DNA of 33,994 nucleotides from Pseudomonadota bacterium (GCA_018242005.1 JAFECU010000272.1:1-33994); one strand, 5' to 3'; positions 1-9,943 are shown, counted from the stretch's first letter. Made by a program: numbers and translations. The notes: a model not told the origin generated them from the sequence alone.

Positions 1-78
1 CACGATGCCGCCTGGGTGCAGCGCACCCTGGGCGACTGCGCACCGGCAGAGCAGCGGATGCAGGTGCTGCTGGCGTGA
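1..78 (+). CDS. 3' end of an unidentified gene (partial)
   Basis: An open frame enters from the left edge and ends with TGA at 76-78. It encodes 25 C-terminal residues ending QRMQVLLA. The stop overlaps the GTG start of the next gene in a GTGA arrangement, so the two are very likely translationally coupled and share an operon. In several proteobacteria attH-like genes lie downstream of ABC transporter genes (attEFG in Agrobacterium), so a transporter permease is one possibility, but the visible tail is too short to identify and shows no diagnostic motif. Confidence 0.6.
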   Translation, partial: HDAAWVQRTLGDCAPAEQRMQVLLA

Positions 79-1169
79 TAGCCCGCCGCACGCTGCTGGC
101 CCTGGGCGCGTTCAGCGTACTGGACGCACGGGCGGGGGCACTGACGGCGCGCACCCTTGCCTTTCCGCGCGACCATGGCAGCCACCCCGGCCTGCGCACC
201 GAATGGTGGTACGTCACCGGCCAGGCACGCGCCGACGGGCAGCTGTGGGGCTTCCAGATCACGTTCTTCCGCTCGCGTGTCGACGGTACTCAAGGCCTGC
301 GCTCGGCCTTCGCGGCGCGCCAGCTCATCTTCGCCCATGCCGCACTGACCGACGTGCAGGGCCAGCGCCAACTGCACGACCAGCGCATCGCGCGCGCGGG
401 CTTCGGCATTGCGCAGGCGATGGAGGGCGACTGCGACATCCGCCTGCGCGACTGGTCGCTGCGGCGCCGGCCGACGGATGCACCCGGCGCCAGCCGCTAC
501 GAGATCCGCGCCCAGGCCCAGGGTTTTGCACTGGAGCTGGCCTGCGCCAGCACCCAGCCCGTGCTGCTGCAGGGCAACGCCGGCCTGTCGCGCAAGGGGC
601 CGGATGCAAGTCAGGCCAGCTATTACTACAGCCAGCCGCAGCTGCTGGTGACTGGCAGCGTCACGCTCGATGGCCGCCGCATGGCCGTGACCGACGCACC
701 CGCGCCCGACAACCGCGCCTGGATGGACCACGAGTGGAGCGAGGCGCTGATGGCACCCGACGCCGTGGGCTGGGACTGGATAGGCATGAACCTCGCGGAC
801 GGCGCGGCGCTCACCGCCTTCCAGTTGCGGCGCGCCGATGGCAGCGCGCTGTGGGCCGGGGGCTCGTGGCGCGGTGCGGGCGCAGCCGTGGCGCGTGCAT
901 TTGGCCCGACCCAGGTGGTGTTCTCCCCGCAACGTCACTGGCACAGCCCCGCCAGCGGCGCAGACTACCCGGTGCGATGGCGCGTGGACACGCCCGCCGG
1001 CAGCTTTTCCGTGCAGGCATTGCTGGATGCGCAGGAGCTCGACAGCCGCGACTCCACGGGGGCGACCTACTGGGAAGGCCTGAGCCTGCTGCACGACGCC
1101 ACGGGCCGTGAGGTCGGCCGCGGCTACCTGGAGATGACGGGCTACGCACAGCGCTTACGTCTGGGCTGA
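75..1169 (+). CDS. AttH/CrtC-like lipocalin-domain protein, exported
   Basis: This 364-residue protein belongs to the AttH / carotenoid 1,2-hydratase-like superfamily, which has two stacked lipocalin-like barrels. The best sign is the TEWWYVTG motif at about residues 42-49 followed by the GFQITFFR strand, and later MDHEWSE and GWDWIGMNL, all typical of this family. The N-terminus (MIARRTLLALGAF) has an Arg-Arg pair before a hydrophobic stretch, so it is probably a Tat or Sec signal peptide and the protein acts in the periplasm. The GTG start at 75 overlaps the upstream stop, which supports it as the real start. The substrate is unknown; 'hydrolase' or 'carotenoid hydratase' names in this family are mostly transferred annotation. 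Confidence 0.85.
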   Translation: MIARRTLLALGAFSVLDARAGALTARTLAFPRDHGSHPGLRTEWWYVTGQARADGQLWGFQITFFRSRVDGTQGLRSAFAARQLIFAHAALTDVQGQRQLHDQRIARAGFGIAQAMEGDCDIRLRDWSLRRRPTDAPGASRYEIRAQAQGFALELACASTQPVLLQGNAGLSRKGPDASQASYYYSQPQLLVTGSVTLDGRRMAVTDAPAPDNRAWMDHEWSEALMAPDAVGWDWIGMNLADGAALTAFQLRRADGSALWAGGSWRGAGAAVARAFGPTQVVFSPQRHWHSPASGADYPVRWRVDTPAGSFSVQALLDAQELDSRDSTGATYWEGLSLLHDATGREVGRGYLEMTGYAQRLRLG

Positions 1170-1180
1170 TCTGGGCTGAT
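1161..1180 (+). repeat. 10-bp tandem duplication over the attH-like stop
   Basis: CTGGGCTGAT occurs twice in direct tandem at 1161-1170 and 1171-1180. The first copy holds the last two codons and stop of the upstream gene; the second repeats the stop in the same arrangement just outside. It looks like a replication-slippage duplication with no coding consequence. Confidence 0.6.
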
Positions 1181-1190
1181 CAGAACCCAG

Positions 1191-1235
1191 AAAAGCAAAA
1201 CGGCCACGCGGGACACGGTACCCCCGCATGGCCGT
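1191..1235 (-). terminator. Rho-independent terminator of the liv-type operon
   Basis: Read on the minus strand, a two-part GC stem (outer arms 1229-1235 with 1200-1206, inner arms 1223-1227 with 1208-1212, separated by one mismatch) is followed by TTTTGCTTTT (1200-1191). It starts about 20 bases after the stop of livM, the last gene of the operon. The plus-strand side has no T run, so it should act mainly on the minus strand. Confidence 0.8.
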
Positions 1236-1254
1236 CGAGTTGTGCAGCGGGCCT

Positions 1255-2256
1255 TCAGTGCGATCCGCCGCTCCCGGCCCCGCGCCGCTCCAGCCACGCG
1301 ATGATCTCCCCCATGATGCCGCGGCGGAAGGCCAGCACGCAGACCACGAAGATCAGCCCGGTGACGATGGTCACCGACTCGCCCAGGGTGTTGAACCAGT
1401 CCACCGTCGTCAGCCTGGCCAGCAGGGAGCCCAGGTCGCCGATCTTGTTCTCCAGCGCCACCACCACGGCGGCGCCGACCAGCGGGCCGCTGAGCGTGCC
1501 CATGCCACCCACCAGCGTCATCAGCACCACGTGGCCTGAGGCGCTCCAGTGCACGTCCGAGAGCGTGGCAAAGCCCAGCACCAGGGTCTTGAGCGAACCG
1601 GCAAGCCCCGCGATGGCGGCAGAGATCACAAAGGCCAGCAGCTTGAAGCGGTTGGTGTCATAGCCCAGCGAGGTGGCGCGCGGCTCGTTCTCCTTGATGC
1701 CGCGCAGCACCTGGCCGAACGGCGAATCGATGGTGCGCACGATGAGCAGGAAGGCCGCCACCACGATGGCCAGGCACACGTAGTACATGGTCATGTCGCT
1801 CGACAGGTCGAGCAGGCCGAAGAGCTTGCCGCGCGGCACGCCCTGCAGGCCGTCTTCGCCGCCGGTGAAGGGCATCTGCAACGCTGCAAAGAACAGCATC
1901 TGCGCCAGGGCCAGCGTGATCATGGTGGCGTAAATGCCCTGGCGGCGAATGGTGAACCAGCCCATCACCAGGCCCAGCAAGGCCCCCGACAGCAGGCCGG
2001 CGAGCAGGCCCAGCTCGGGCGTGGCGCCCCAGACCTTGACGGCATGGCCCGTGACATAGGCCGCGCCGCCCAGGAAGGCCGCATGGCCGAAGGACAGCAG
2101 ACCCGTGTAGCCGAGTAGCAGGTTGAAGGCCGAGGCGAACAGCGCGAAGCACAGCAGCTTCATCACGAACACCGGATAGGCGCCCAGAAAGGGAGCGGCG
2201 ATCAGGGCAAGCAGCAGCAGGCCGTAACCGATGGGAGCGAATTTCTTGACGTTCAT
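1255..2256 (-). CDS. livM: Branched-chain-type ABC transporter permease LivM
   Basis: This 333-residue, strongly hydrophobic permease of the LivM family pairs with LivH to form the membrane channel of a branched-chain amino acid-type (HAAT) importer. The family hallmark is the stretch around LGYTGLLSFGHAAFLGGAAY near residues 48-67, followed by repeated transmembrane helices and the cytoplasmic EAA-like loop around RGIKENEPRATSLGYD that docks the ATPases. A GTG three codons upstream is in frame, but the ATG at 2256 has AGGGG at good spacing and is preferred. It is the last gene of the operon, 18 bases after livH, and is followed by a strong terminator. The substrate cannot be told from the permease. 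Confidence 0.9.
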   Translation of the reverse strand: MNVKKFAPIGYGLLLLALIAAPFLGAYPVFVMKLLCFALFASAFNLLLGYTGLLSFGHAAFLGGAAYVTGHAVKVWGATPELGLLAGLLSGALLGLVMGWFTIRRQGIYATMITLALAQMLFFAALQMPFTGGEDGLQGVPRGKLFGLLDLSSDMTMYYVCLAIVVAAFLLIVRTIDSPFGQVLRGIKENEPRATSLGYDTNRFKLLAFVISAAIAGLAGSLKTLVLGFATLSDVHWSASGHVVLMTLVGGMGTLSGPLVGAAVVVALENKIGDLGSLLARLTTVDWFNTLGESVTIVTGLIFVVCVLAFRRGIMGEIIAWLERRGAGSGGSH

Positions 2257-2274
2257 GTGAATCACCCCTGCGGC

Positions 2275-3159
2275 TTACTTTTCTTTGCCGAACAGGCCGG
2301 CGGGGCGGATGAGCAAAACGATGGCCATGATGACGAACACCACGGTGGAAGATGCCTCCGGGTAGAAGACCTTGGTGAAACCCTCGATCACACCGAGCCC
2401 CAGGCCGGTGAGGATGGAGCCCATGATGGAGCCCATGCCGCCGATGACCACCACGGCAAACACCACAATGATGAGGTTCTGCCCCATGAGCGGCGTGACC
2501 TGGTACACGGGCGCGGCCAACACGCCGGCAAAGGCGGCCAGCGCGGCGCCAAAGGCGTAGGTCAGCGTGACCATGACCGGCACGTTGATGCCGAAGGCCT
2601 CGACCAGGCGGGGATTCTCGGTGCCGGCGCGCAGATAGGCGCCGAGCTTGGTCTTCTCGATCACGAACCAGGTGGCGATGCAGACCACGATGGATGCGAC
2701 GACCACCCAGGCGCGGTAGTTGGGCAGGATCATGAAGCCCAGGTTGGTCGCGCCATCGAGCAGGTCTGGCGTGTCATACCCCAAGCCCGAGACACCGTAG
2801 ATGGATCGGAACACGCCCTCTATGACCATGGTCAGCCCAAGTGTGAGCAGCAGGCCATACAGGTGGTCGAGCTTGTAGATCCAACGCAGCAACAACCGCT
2901 CTATGACCACACCGACCACACCCACCAGAAGTGGCGCGGCAATCAGCATCACCCAGTAGTTGACGCCGAGGTAGCTCATGGCCATCCAGGTGATCAGCGC
3001 CCCCAGCATGAACAGCGCGCCATGCGCGAAATTGATCACGTTGAGCAGGCCGAAGATCACGGCCAGGCCCAGGCTGAGGATCGCGTAGAACGAGCCATTG
3101 ACCAGCCCCAGCAGGAGCTGGCTCAGCATGGCTGGCAGTGAGACACCGAAGATTTCCAT
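2275..3159 (-). CDS. livH: Branched-chain-type ABC transporter permease LivH
   Basis: This 294-residue LivH-family permease is the partner of LivM. The N-terminal LLLGLVNGSFYAILSLGLA and FGLLNVINFAHGALFMLGA stretches are the typical first helices of the family, and the protein remains hydrophobic to its short basic end. The ATG at 3159 is used; an in-frame TTG lies three codons upstream. No convincing Shine-Dalgarno precedes it, so translation may depend on coupling to the binding-protein gene 48 bases upstream. The order of binding proteins before livH and livM is usual for HAAT operons. Confidence 0.9.
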   Translation of the reverse strand: MEIFGVSLPAMLSQLLLGLVNGSFYAILSLGLAVIFGLLNVINFAHGALFMLGALITWMAMSYLGVNYWVMLIAAPLLVGVVGVVIERLLLRWIYKLDHLYGLLLTLGLTMVIEGVFRSIYGVSGLGYDTPDLLDGATNLGFMILPNYRAWVVVASIVVCIATWFVIEKTKLGAYLRAGTENPRLVEAFGINVPVMVTLTYAFGAALAAFAGVLAAPVYQVTPLMGQNLIIVVFAVVVIGGMGSIMGSILTGLGLGVIEGFTKVFYPEASSTVVFVIMAIVLLIRPAGLFGKEK

Positions 3160-3207
3160 TTGTACCAAACGCTACGGGTGGTGGGTGAGGGACCGGTCAG
3201 CGCGCCA

Positions 3208-4404
3208 TTACTTCCACAGCGCGCATTTGCTCTCGGCCTTGGTGGTGAATACCGAGTCGCCGGGCAGCTTCTTGACGATCTTGTAGTAGTCCCAGGTGCC
3301 CTTGGATTCCTTGGGCGACTTCACCTGGACGAGGTACATGTCGTGCACGTAGCGACCGTCGGGACGGATCTGGCCCTTGGCAAAGAAGTCGTCCATCTTC
3401 ATGCCGCGCCACGTGGCCATGACCTTGTCGGCGTCGGTCGTGCCGGCGGCCTGCACGGCCTTGAGGTAATTCATCGTGGCCGAGTAGTCCGCCGCTTGGA
3501 TTTCGGTGGGGCGGCGGTTGGTCTTCTTCATGTAGGCATCGGCGAACTTGCGCGAGGCCTCATCCATGTCCCAGTACCAGCTCGTGACGAACTGCATGCC
3601 CTCGGTGTTCTTCAGGCCCAGGCTGTGCACGTCGCTGTAGAACACCAGCATGGGCGCAACCTTCATGGTCTTGCCGATGCCGAACTCCTTGGCGGCCTTG
3701 ATGGAGTTGATGGTGTCGCCGCCGGCATTGGCCAGCGCCAGCACCTGTGCCTTGGAGTTCTGCGCCTGCAGCAGGAAGGACGAAAAATCGGTCGCACTGA
3801 GCGGGTGGCGCACCGCGCCCACCACGGTACCGCCCTTTTCCTTGACGACCTTGGAGGCATCGGCCTCCATGGCATGGCCAAAGGCATAGTCGGCCGTCAG
3901 AAAGAACCAGGTCTTGTCGCCGCCCTCGACCATGGCCGCTGCCAGGCCCTTGGACAGCGCCACCGTGTCATAGGCATAGTGCACGGTGTAGGGCGTGCAC
4001 TGGTCATTGGTGAGTGCCGAGGACGCCGCGCCGTTGTTGATCATGACGCGCTTTTTCTCATCCGCCACCTTGGCCAGCGCCAGCGCGGTACCGGAGTTGG
4101 TACCGCTGAAGATCATGGTCAGGTTCTGCGTGTCGATCCATTCACGCGCCTTGGTGGCTGCGATGTCGGGCTTGTTCTGGTGATCCACCGTCAGCAGTTC
4201 GATGGGCTTGCCCAGCACCTTGCCGCCAAAGTCGTCGATGGCCATCTGAATGGCCGTCGCGCCGCCCTTGCCTTCGAGGTCGGCATACAGGCTGGACATG
4301 TCGGAGATATAGCCAATCTTGACCTTGTCCTGCGCATGGGCCGGCGTGGCCATGAGTCCGGCGGCGCCCAGCGCCATGGCCAGTGTCACGAGTCTTGTAT
4401 TCAT
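3208..4404 (-). CDS. ABC transporter periplasmic substrate-binding protein (second paralogue)
   Basis: This is a 398-residue periplasmic binding protein of the Leu/Ile/Val-binding (peripla_BP_6) type. It has a clear Sec signal peptide (MNTRLVTLAMALGAAGLMATPAHA, cleaved before QDKVKIG). The mature start, VKIGYISDMSSLYADLEGKG, is the first ligand-lobe strand of this family. The ATG at 4404 is preferred because AGGAG lies just upstream and the signal peptide starts there; the longer open frame has no signal peptide. It is closely similar to the gene immediately upstream along its whole length, including the shared C-terminus TTKAESKCALWK, so the two are tandem duplicates. Its ligand is unknown; family relatives bind amino acids, amides and aromatic acids. 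Confidence 0.9.
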   Translation of the reverse strand: MNTRLVTLAMALGAAGLMATPAHAQDKVKIGYISDMSSLYADLEGKGGATAIQMAIDDFGGKVLGKPIELLTVDHQNKPDIAATKAREWIDTQNLTMIFSGTNSGTALALAKVADEKKRVMINNGAASSALTNDQCTPYTVHYAYDTVALSKGLAAAMVEGGDKTWFFLTADYAFGHAMEADASKVVKEKGGTVVGAVRHPLSATDFSSFLLQAQNSKAQVLALANAGGDTINSIKAAKEFGIGKTMKVAPMLVFYSDVHSLGLKNTEGMQFVTSWYWDMDEASRKFADAYMKKTNRRPTEIQAADYSATMNYLKAVQAAGTTDADKVMATWRGMKMDDFFAKGQIRPDGRYVHDMYLVQVKSPKESKGTWDYYKIVKKLPGDSVFTTKAESKCALWK

Positions 4405-4488
4405 GTCGAGTCTCCTGAAGTCTTCGTTGAATTGATTTGCAGTGTCTGCCCACACAGACCCGGCCAGACGCCGGGCCGGTGGTTCAAG

Positions 4489-5691
4489 CTACTTCCACAG
4501 CGCGCACTTGCTCTCGGCCTTGGTGGTCCAGACCTGGTCGGCGGGCAGCTTGGCCACAACCTTGTAGTAGTCCCAGGGCTGCTGCGACTCCTTCTGCGAC
4601 TTCACCTGCATCAGATACATGTCGTGCGCGAAACGGCCATCGGGGCGAATGACGCCCTTGGCGTAGAAATCATCGATGGGCGTGGACTTGAGCTTGGCCA
4701 TGACCTTGTCGGCATCCGTGGTGCCAGCGGCCTGCACGGCCTTGAGGTAGTTCATCGTGGCCGAGTAGTCGGCGGCCTGGATGTCGGTGGGCATGCGCTT
4801 GGTTTTTTCGAAGAACTTCTTGCCGAAGGCGCGCGTCTGGTCGTTCAGGTTCCAGTCCCAGCTGGTGGTCAGCAGCAGGCCTTCGGTGTTCTTCAGGCCC
4901 AGGCTGTGCACGTCGGTGATGAAGACCAGCAGGCCGGCCAGCTTCATGCTCTTGGTGATGCCGAATTCCTTGGCGGCCTTGACGGAGTTAATCAGGTCGC
5001 CGCCGGCATTGGCCAGGCCCAGCACCTGGGCCTTGGAGTTTTGCGCCTGCAGCAGGAAGGACGAGAAGTCGGAGGCATTGAGCGGCGCCCGTACACTGCC
5101 CAGCACGGTGCCGCCGTTTTCCTTGACCACGCGAGCGGTGTCGGCCTCCAGCGCCGCGCCAAAGGCATAGTCGGCCGTCAGGAAGAACCAGCTCTTACCA
5201 CCCTGCTTGACCACGGCGCTGCCCGTGCCCTTGGCCAGGGCCACGGTGTCGTAGGCATAGTGCACGGTGTAGGGGCTGCACTGCTCATTGGTCAGCGCCG
5301 AAGAACCTGCGCCGCTGTCGAAGAACACGCGCTTCTTTTCCTTGGCGATCTCGGCCATGGCCAGCGCCGTGCCCGAGTTGGTGCCGCCGAACAGCATGGT
5401 CAGGCCCTGGGTGTCTATCCATTCGCGCGACTTGCTGGCGGCAATGTCGGCCTTGTTCTGGTGATCGGCGGAGAGCAGCTCGATGGGCTTGCCCAGCACC
5501 TTGCCGCCGAAGTCGTCGATGGCCATCTGGATGGCGAGGGCGCCGTTCTTACCCTCCACGTCGGCGTACAGGCTGGACATGTCGGTGATGAAGCCGATCT
5601 TCACCTTCTCTTGCGCATGTGCCTGCACGGCCGCAAGGGAGACACCTGCGGCACCCAGTACGGCAACCAGTGTCTTGAGTTTGCGATTCAT
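4489..5691 (-). CDS. ABC transporter periplasmic substrate-binding protein (first paralogue)
   Basis: This 400-residue periplasmic binding protein feeds the same LivHMGF importer. The signal peptide is MNRKLKTLVAVLGAAG followed by VQAHA, with the mature chain starting QEKVKIGFITDMSSL. The ATG at 5691 has a strong AAGGAGAG ribosome site; an in-frame extension upstream lacks a signal peptide and is not used. It shares most residues with the next gene (conserved blocks include DDFGGKVLGKPIELL, GTNSGTAL and ADYSATMNYLKAVQAAGTTD) but differs in several lobe-facing positions (for example FFDSGAGSS versus MINNGAASS). The two may therefore have distinct ligand preferences; that is inference. Confidence 0.9.
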   Translation of the reverse strand: MNRKLKTLVAVLGAAGVSLAAVQAHAQEKVKIGFITDMSSLYADVEGKNGALAIQMAIDDFGGKVLGKPIELLSADHQNKADIAASKSREWIDTQGLTMLFGGTNSGTALAMAEIAKEKKRVFFDSGAGSSALTNEQCSPYTVHYAYDTVALAKGTGSAVVKQGGKSWFFLTADYAFGAALEADTARVVKENGGTVLGSVRAPLNASDFSSFLLQAQNSKAQVLGLANAGGDLINSVKAAKEFGITKSMKLAGLLVFITDVHSLGLKNTEGLLLTTSWDWNLNDQTRAFGKKFFEKTKRMPTDIQAADYSATMNYLKAVQAAGTTDADKVMAKLKSTPIDDFYAKGVIRPDGRFAHDMYLMQVKSQKESQQPWDYYKVVAKLPADQVWTTKAESKCALWK

Positions 5692-5746
5692 TTCTCTCTC
5701 CTTCTCTTGGTGGTCAGAAATCGGCGTTGCTCCGCCTGATGCGGCT

Positions 5747-6460
5747 TCAAACGCCCAGCAGCTGATTGAGCACAGGCATCTGTGTCTCGAGTTCGGCGGC
5801 CTCGAAGCGCAGGGCGATGCGGCCATGCTCCATGACGTAGAAGCGGTCGGCCAGCGGCGCGGCGAAGCGGAAGTTCTGCTCCACCATGACCACGGTGTAG
5901 CCCTTGGCGCGCAGCGTGGTGATCATGCGCGCCAGCGCCTGCACGATGACCGGGGCCAGGCCCTCGGAGATTTCGTCGAGCAGCAGCAGTTTGGCGCCTG
6001 TGCGCAGGATGCGCGCCACGGCCAGCATCTGCTGCTCGCCGCCGGACAGGCGTGTGCCCTGGCTGTTCTTGCGCTCGGCCAGGTTGGGAAACATGGCGTA
6101 GATTTCGTCAACCGACATGCCGTCCTGACCGGTCTTGAGCGTGGGCGGCAGCATCAGGTTTTCCTCGCACGACAGGCTCGAGAAGATGCCGCGCTCCTCC
6201 GGGCAGTAACCCAGGCCCAGGTGGGCGATGCGGTGCGTGGGCATGGCGATGGTCTCGGTGCCATAGACCTTGATGGAACCCTTGCGCGTTCCCGTCAGCC
6301 CCATGATGGCGCGCAGCGTGGACGTGCGACCGGCGCCGTTGCGGCCCAGCAGCGTGACCACCTCGCCGGGCTGGACGACGATGTCCACTCCGTGCAGCAC
6401 ATGCGACTCGCCGTACCAGGCTTCGAGATTGTGGATTTCCAATGCGGGCGTATTCGCCAT
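5747..6460 (-). CDS. livF: ABC transporter ATP-binding protein LivF (Walker A Lys replaced by Arg)
   Basis: This 237-residue LivF-type ATPase couples ATP hydrolysis to the LivHM channel at the inner face of the membrane. It has the ABC signature LSGGEQQ, the Walker B LLLLDEISEGL and the H-loop region MVEQN. The P-loop reads GRNGAGRTS at residues 39-47: the normally invariant Lys is Arg45 (codon CGC at 6328-6326). The start ATG is preceded by GGAG at about nine bases. LivG of the same operon has a normal Lys, so one ATP site may be altered. Whether this Arg is shared across Comamonadaceae LivF proteins needs an alignment; the gene otherwise looks intact. Confidence 0.9.
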   Translation of the reverse strand: MANTPALEIHNLEAWYGESHVLHGVDIVVQPGEVVTLLGRNGAGRTSTLRAIMGLTGTRKGSIKVYGTETIAMPTHRIAHLGLGYCPEERGIFSSLSCEENLMLPPTLKTGQDGMSVDEIYAMFPNLAERKNSQGTRLSGGEQQMLAVARILRTGAKLLLLDEISEGLAPVIVQALARMITTLRAKGYTVVMVEQNFRFAAPLADRFYVMEHGRIALRFEAAELETQMPVLNQLLGV

Positions 6461-6500
6461 TCAGTTCTTCTCCATAGCACTTCGCGACGCCCCAGTCGCC

Positions 6501-6534
6501 AAAAAACGGCGGCGCCCCAGGCAGCAGGCGCCGC
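6501..6534 (-). terminator. Terminator or attenuator between livG and livF
   Basis: On the minus strand an 8-bp stem, GGCGCC extended by two more pairs on each side (arms 6527-6534 and 6509-6516), has a 10-base loop and is followed after two bases by six T (6506-6501). This is the form of an intrinsic terminator, yet it lies inside the operon, in the 168-base gap between livG and livF. It may partly uncouple the two genes, or act as an RNA processing or stability structure. Confidence 0.6.
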
Positions 6535-6598
6535 GCACGAGCTTCCACGCCGCGCCGGCGTCGTCTCTGTCAGCGCGCGCAGCGCGAGGCAAGCGGCA

Positions 6599-6613
6599 AG
6601 CGGCCCAGCCGCT
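6599..6613. repeat. Short intergenic hairpin just after livG
   Basis: AGCGGC-CCA-GCCGCT is a perfect 6-bp inverted repeat next to GGGGGG, in the same 168-base gap. On the minus strand the stretch resembles the CCCCCTGAGCGGC-type intergenic repeats that I recall from Comamonadaceae genomes; a genome-wide count is needed to confirm that it is a dispersed repeat. Confidence 0.35.
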
Positions 6614-6628
6614 CAGGGGGGCGTTCAT

Positions 6629-7432
6629 TTAATGGGCGCCCTGCAATTGGCCATCGGTCGTGCCCATGTACGCTTCCATGACCTGCGGATTCTTCGAGAC
6701 CTCTTCGTAGGGCCCTTCTGCGAGCACGGCGCCACGCTGCAGCACCGTGATGCAATCGGCTATTGTCGAGATGACCTTCATGTTGTGCTCCACCATCAGG
6801 ATGGTGCGGCCGGCCGACACCTTCTTGATGAGCTGCGTGACGCGGTCCACGTCCTCGTGGCCCATGCCCTGCGTGGGCTCGTCGAGCAGCATGAGCTCGG
6901 GCTCCATGGCCAGCGTGGTGGCAATCTCCAGCGCACGCTTGCGGCCGTAGGGCAGGTTCACCGTGACCTCGTCGGCCAGTTCTTCCAGGCCCACCTCGGC
7001 CAGCAGCTCGATGGCACGACCGTTGAGCTGGTTCAGGCTGCTTTGGCTGCGCCAGAAGTGGTAGCTCGTACCCAGCCTGCGCTGCAAGCCCAGGCGCACG
7101 TTCTCCATCAGCGTGAGGTGCGGAAACACGGCAGAGATCTGGAACGAACGGATCACACCGCGCCGCGCAATCTGCGCTGGCTGCTCGTTCGTGATGTCGT
7201 GGCCGTTGAAATGAATGGTTCCGGAGGTCGGCACCAGGAACTTGGTCAGCAGGTTGAAACAGGTGGTCTTGCCCGCCCCGTTGGGCCCGATCAGGGCGTG
7301 GATGGAGCCACGGCGTACGCTCAGGTTCACCTCGTTGACCGCCGTGAAGCCCTTGAACTCCTTGGTGAGGTTGGATGTTTTCAGTATGACGTCGCTCATT
7401 GCCACGGGACGCGCCGCACGGACGCGCGGCAT
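6629..7432 (-). CDS. livG: ABC transporter ATP-binding protein LivG
   Basis: This 267-residue LivG-type ATPase is the first gene of the six-gene importer operon. It has a normal Walker A (GPNGAGKTT), the LivG-type sequence after it (CFNLLTKF), the RGVIRSFQ Q-loop region, Walker B ELMLLDEPTQGMG and the H-loop MVEHNM. Two starts compete. ATG 7432 has GGAG seven bases upstream. ATG 7399 gives the usual family N-terminus MSDVILKT but has no clear ribosome site. I give the first on the strength of the ribosome site and regard the 11 extra residues as uncertain. Confidence 0.88.
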   Translation of the reverse strand: MPRVRAARPVAMSDVILKTSNLTKEFKGFTAVNEVNLSVRRGSIHALIGPNGAGKTTCFNLLTKFLVPTSGTIHFNGHDITNEQPAQIARRGVIRSFQISAVFPHLTLMENVRLGLQRRLGTSYHFWRSQSSLNQLNGRAIELLAEVGLEELADEVTVNLPYGRKRALEIATTLAMEPELMLLDEPTQGMGHEDVDRVTQLIKKVSAGRTILMVEHNMKVISTIADCITVLQRGAVLAEGPYEEVSKNPQVMEAYMGTTDGQLQGAH

Positions 7433-7461
7433 GCCCCTTCTCCATGTTTATGTTGCGCTGC

Positions 7462-7493
7462 ATAGTAAGAGGCGAGCTCCTCGTTCATGAACG
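7462..7493 (-). promoter_or_regulatory. Candidate liv-operon promoter with palindrome
   Basis: On the minus strand TTCATG (7491-7486) and TACTAT (7467-7462) are 18 bases apart, a modest sigma-70-like match 30-60 bases before livG. The -35 element sits inside a perfect 12-bp palindrome, CGTTCATGAACG (7482-7493), that could be an operator. No experimentally known operator of this sequence is claimed. Confidence 0.3.
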
Positions 7494-7537
7494 GGAGAAA
7501 TGCCTACGTACAAACGCCTAAGCTGCAGCAACTCCGG

Positions 7538-7557
7538 CACGAGGGTGTGGCCCCGTG
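7538..7557 (-). terminator. Weak hairpin after modE
   Basis: CACG-A-GGG, loop TGTGG, then CCC-CGTG forms a 7-bp stem with one bulged A, a few bases beyond the modE stop. It lacks a T tract on the minus strand, so termination here would be weak or Rho-dependent. Confidence 0.25.
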
Positions 7558-7562
7558 GTAGA

Positions 7563-9168
<1,606 letters not shown>

Positions 9169-9232
9169 AGTGCCTTGCGCAGTTGCAACGGTCACCCTGG
9201 CATGATTCGGACGTAGATCCACCAAAAGGCAA

Positions 9233-9943
9233 GTGCGAGCAGCTCTTGTTTCAATAGCATTGAACCCACCCCTGCTGAGTCCAGAAGACTGGGCCGCCAT
9301 CACGCTGACGCTGGAGCTCGCCGGCATCACCACCGTGCTGCTGCTGGCCCTGTGCACGCCGCTGGCGTGGTGGCTTGCGCACACGCGCTCGCGCTGGCGG
9401 GGGCCCGTGGGTGCGGTGGTGGCGCTGCCGCTGGTGCTGCCGCCCACGGTCATCGGTTTCTACCTGCTGGTGCTCATGGGCCCGCACGGCCCCGTGGGCC
9501 AGTTGACCGAATCCCTGGGCCTCGGGAGGCTGCCGTTCACCTTTCCCGGCCTGGTCGTGGGCTCAGTCGTCTATTCGCTGCCGTTTGCGGTGCAGCCGCT
9601 ACAGCGCGCCTTCGAGGCGCTGGGCCGGCGCCCGCTGGAGGTGGCGGCCACGCTGGGCGCCAGCCCGCTGGACCGCTTCTTCACCGTCGCACTGCCGCTG
9701 GCGCGCCCGGGCTTCATCACCGCCGCCATCCTGAGCTTTGCCCACACCGTGGGCGAGTTTGGCGTGGTGCTCATGCTCGGCGGCAACATTCCCGGCGTGA
9801 CGCGCGTGGTGTCCGTGCAGATCTACGACCATGTCGAGGCCATGGAATACGCACAGGCCCACTGGCTCGCCGGCGGCATGGTGGTTTTTGCCTTCGTCGT
9901 GCTCATGCTGCTGCACTGGTTGCAGCCCAAGGACATGCGATGA
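9233..9943 (+). CDS. modB: Molybdate ABC transporter permease
   Basis: This 236-residue permease of the ModB family forms the channel for molybdate. Family motifs are [15 protein letters not shown] near residues 63-77, the EAA loop around [23 protein letters not shown] (ATPase docking), and [15 protein letters not shown]. Start choice is uncertain: GTG 9233 follows AAAAGG by only a few bases, and a TTG at 9260 is also in frame just before [11 protein letters not shown], where the family usually begins. The stop overlaps the modC start, so the two are translationally coupled. Confidence 0.92.
   Translation: MRAALVSIALNPPLLSPEDWAAITLTLELAGITTVLLLALCTPLAWWLAHTRSRWRGPVGAVVALPLVLPPTVIGFYLLVLMGPHGPVGQLTESLGLGRLPFTFPGLVVGSVVYSLPFAVQPLQRAFEALGRRPLEVAATLGASPLDRFFTVALPLARPGFITAAILSFAHTVGEFGVVLMLGGNIPGVTRVVSVQIYDHVEAMEYAQAHWLAGGMVVFAFVVLMLLHWLQPKDMR

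Noticed and set aside
3160-5739. Long plus-strand open frame across both binding-protein genes
   Set aside because: It is antisense to two clear binding proteins and its apparent internal repeat only mirrors their duplication.
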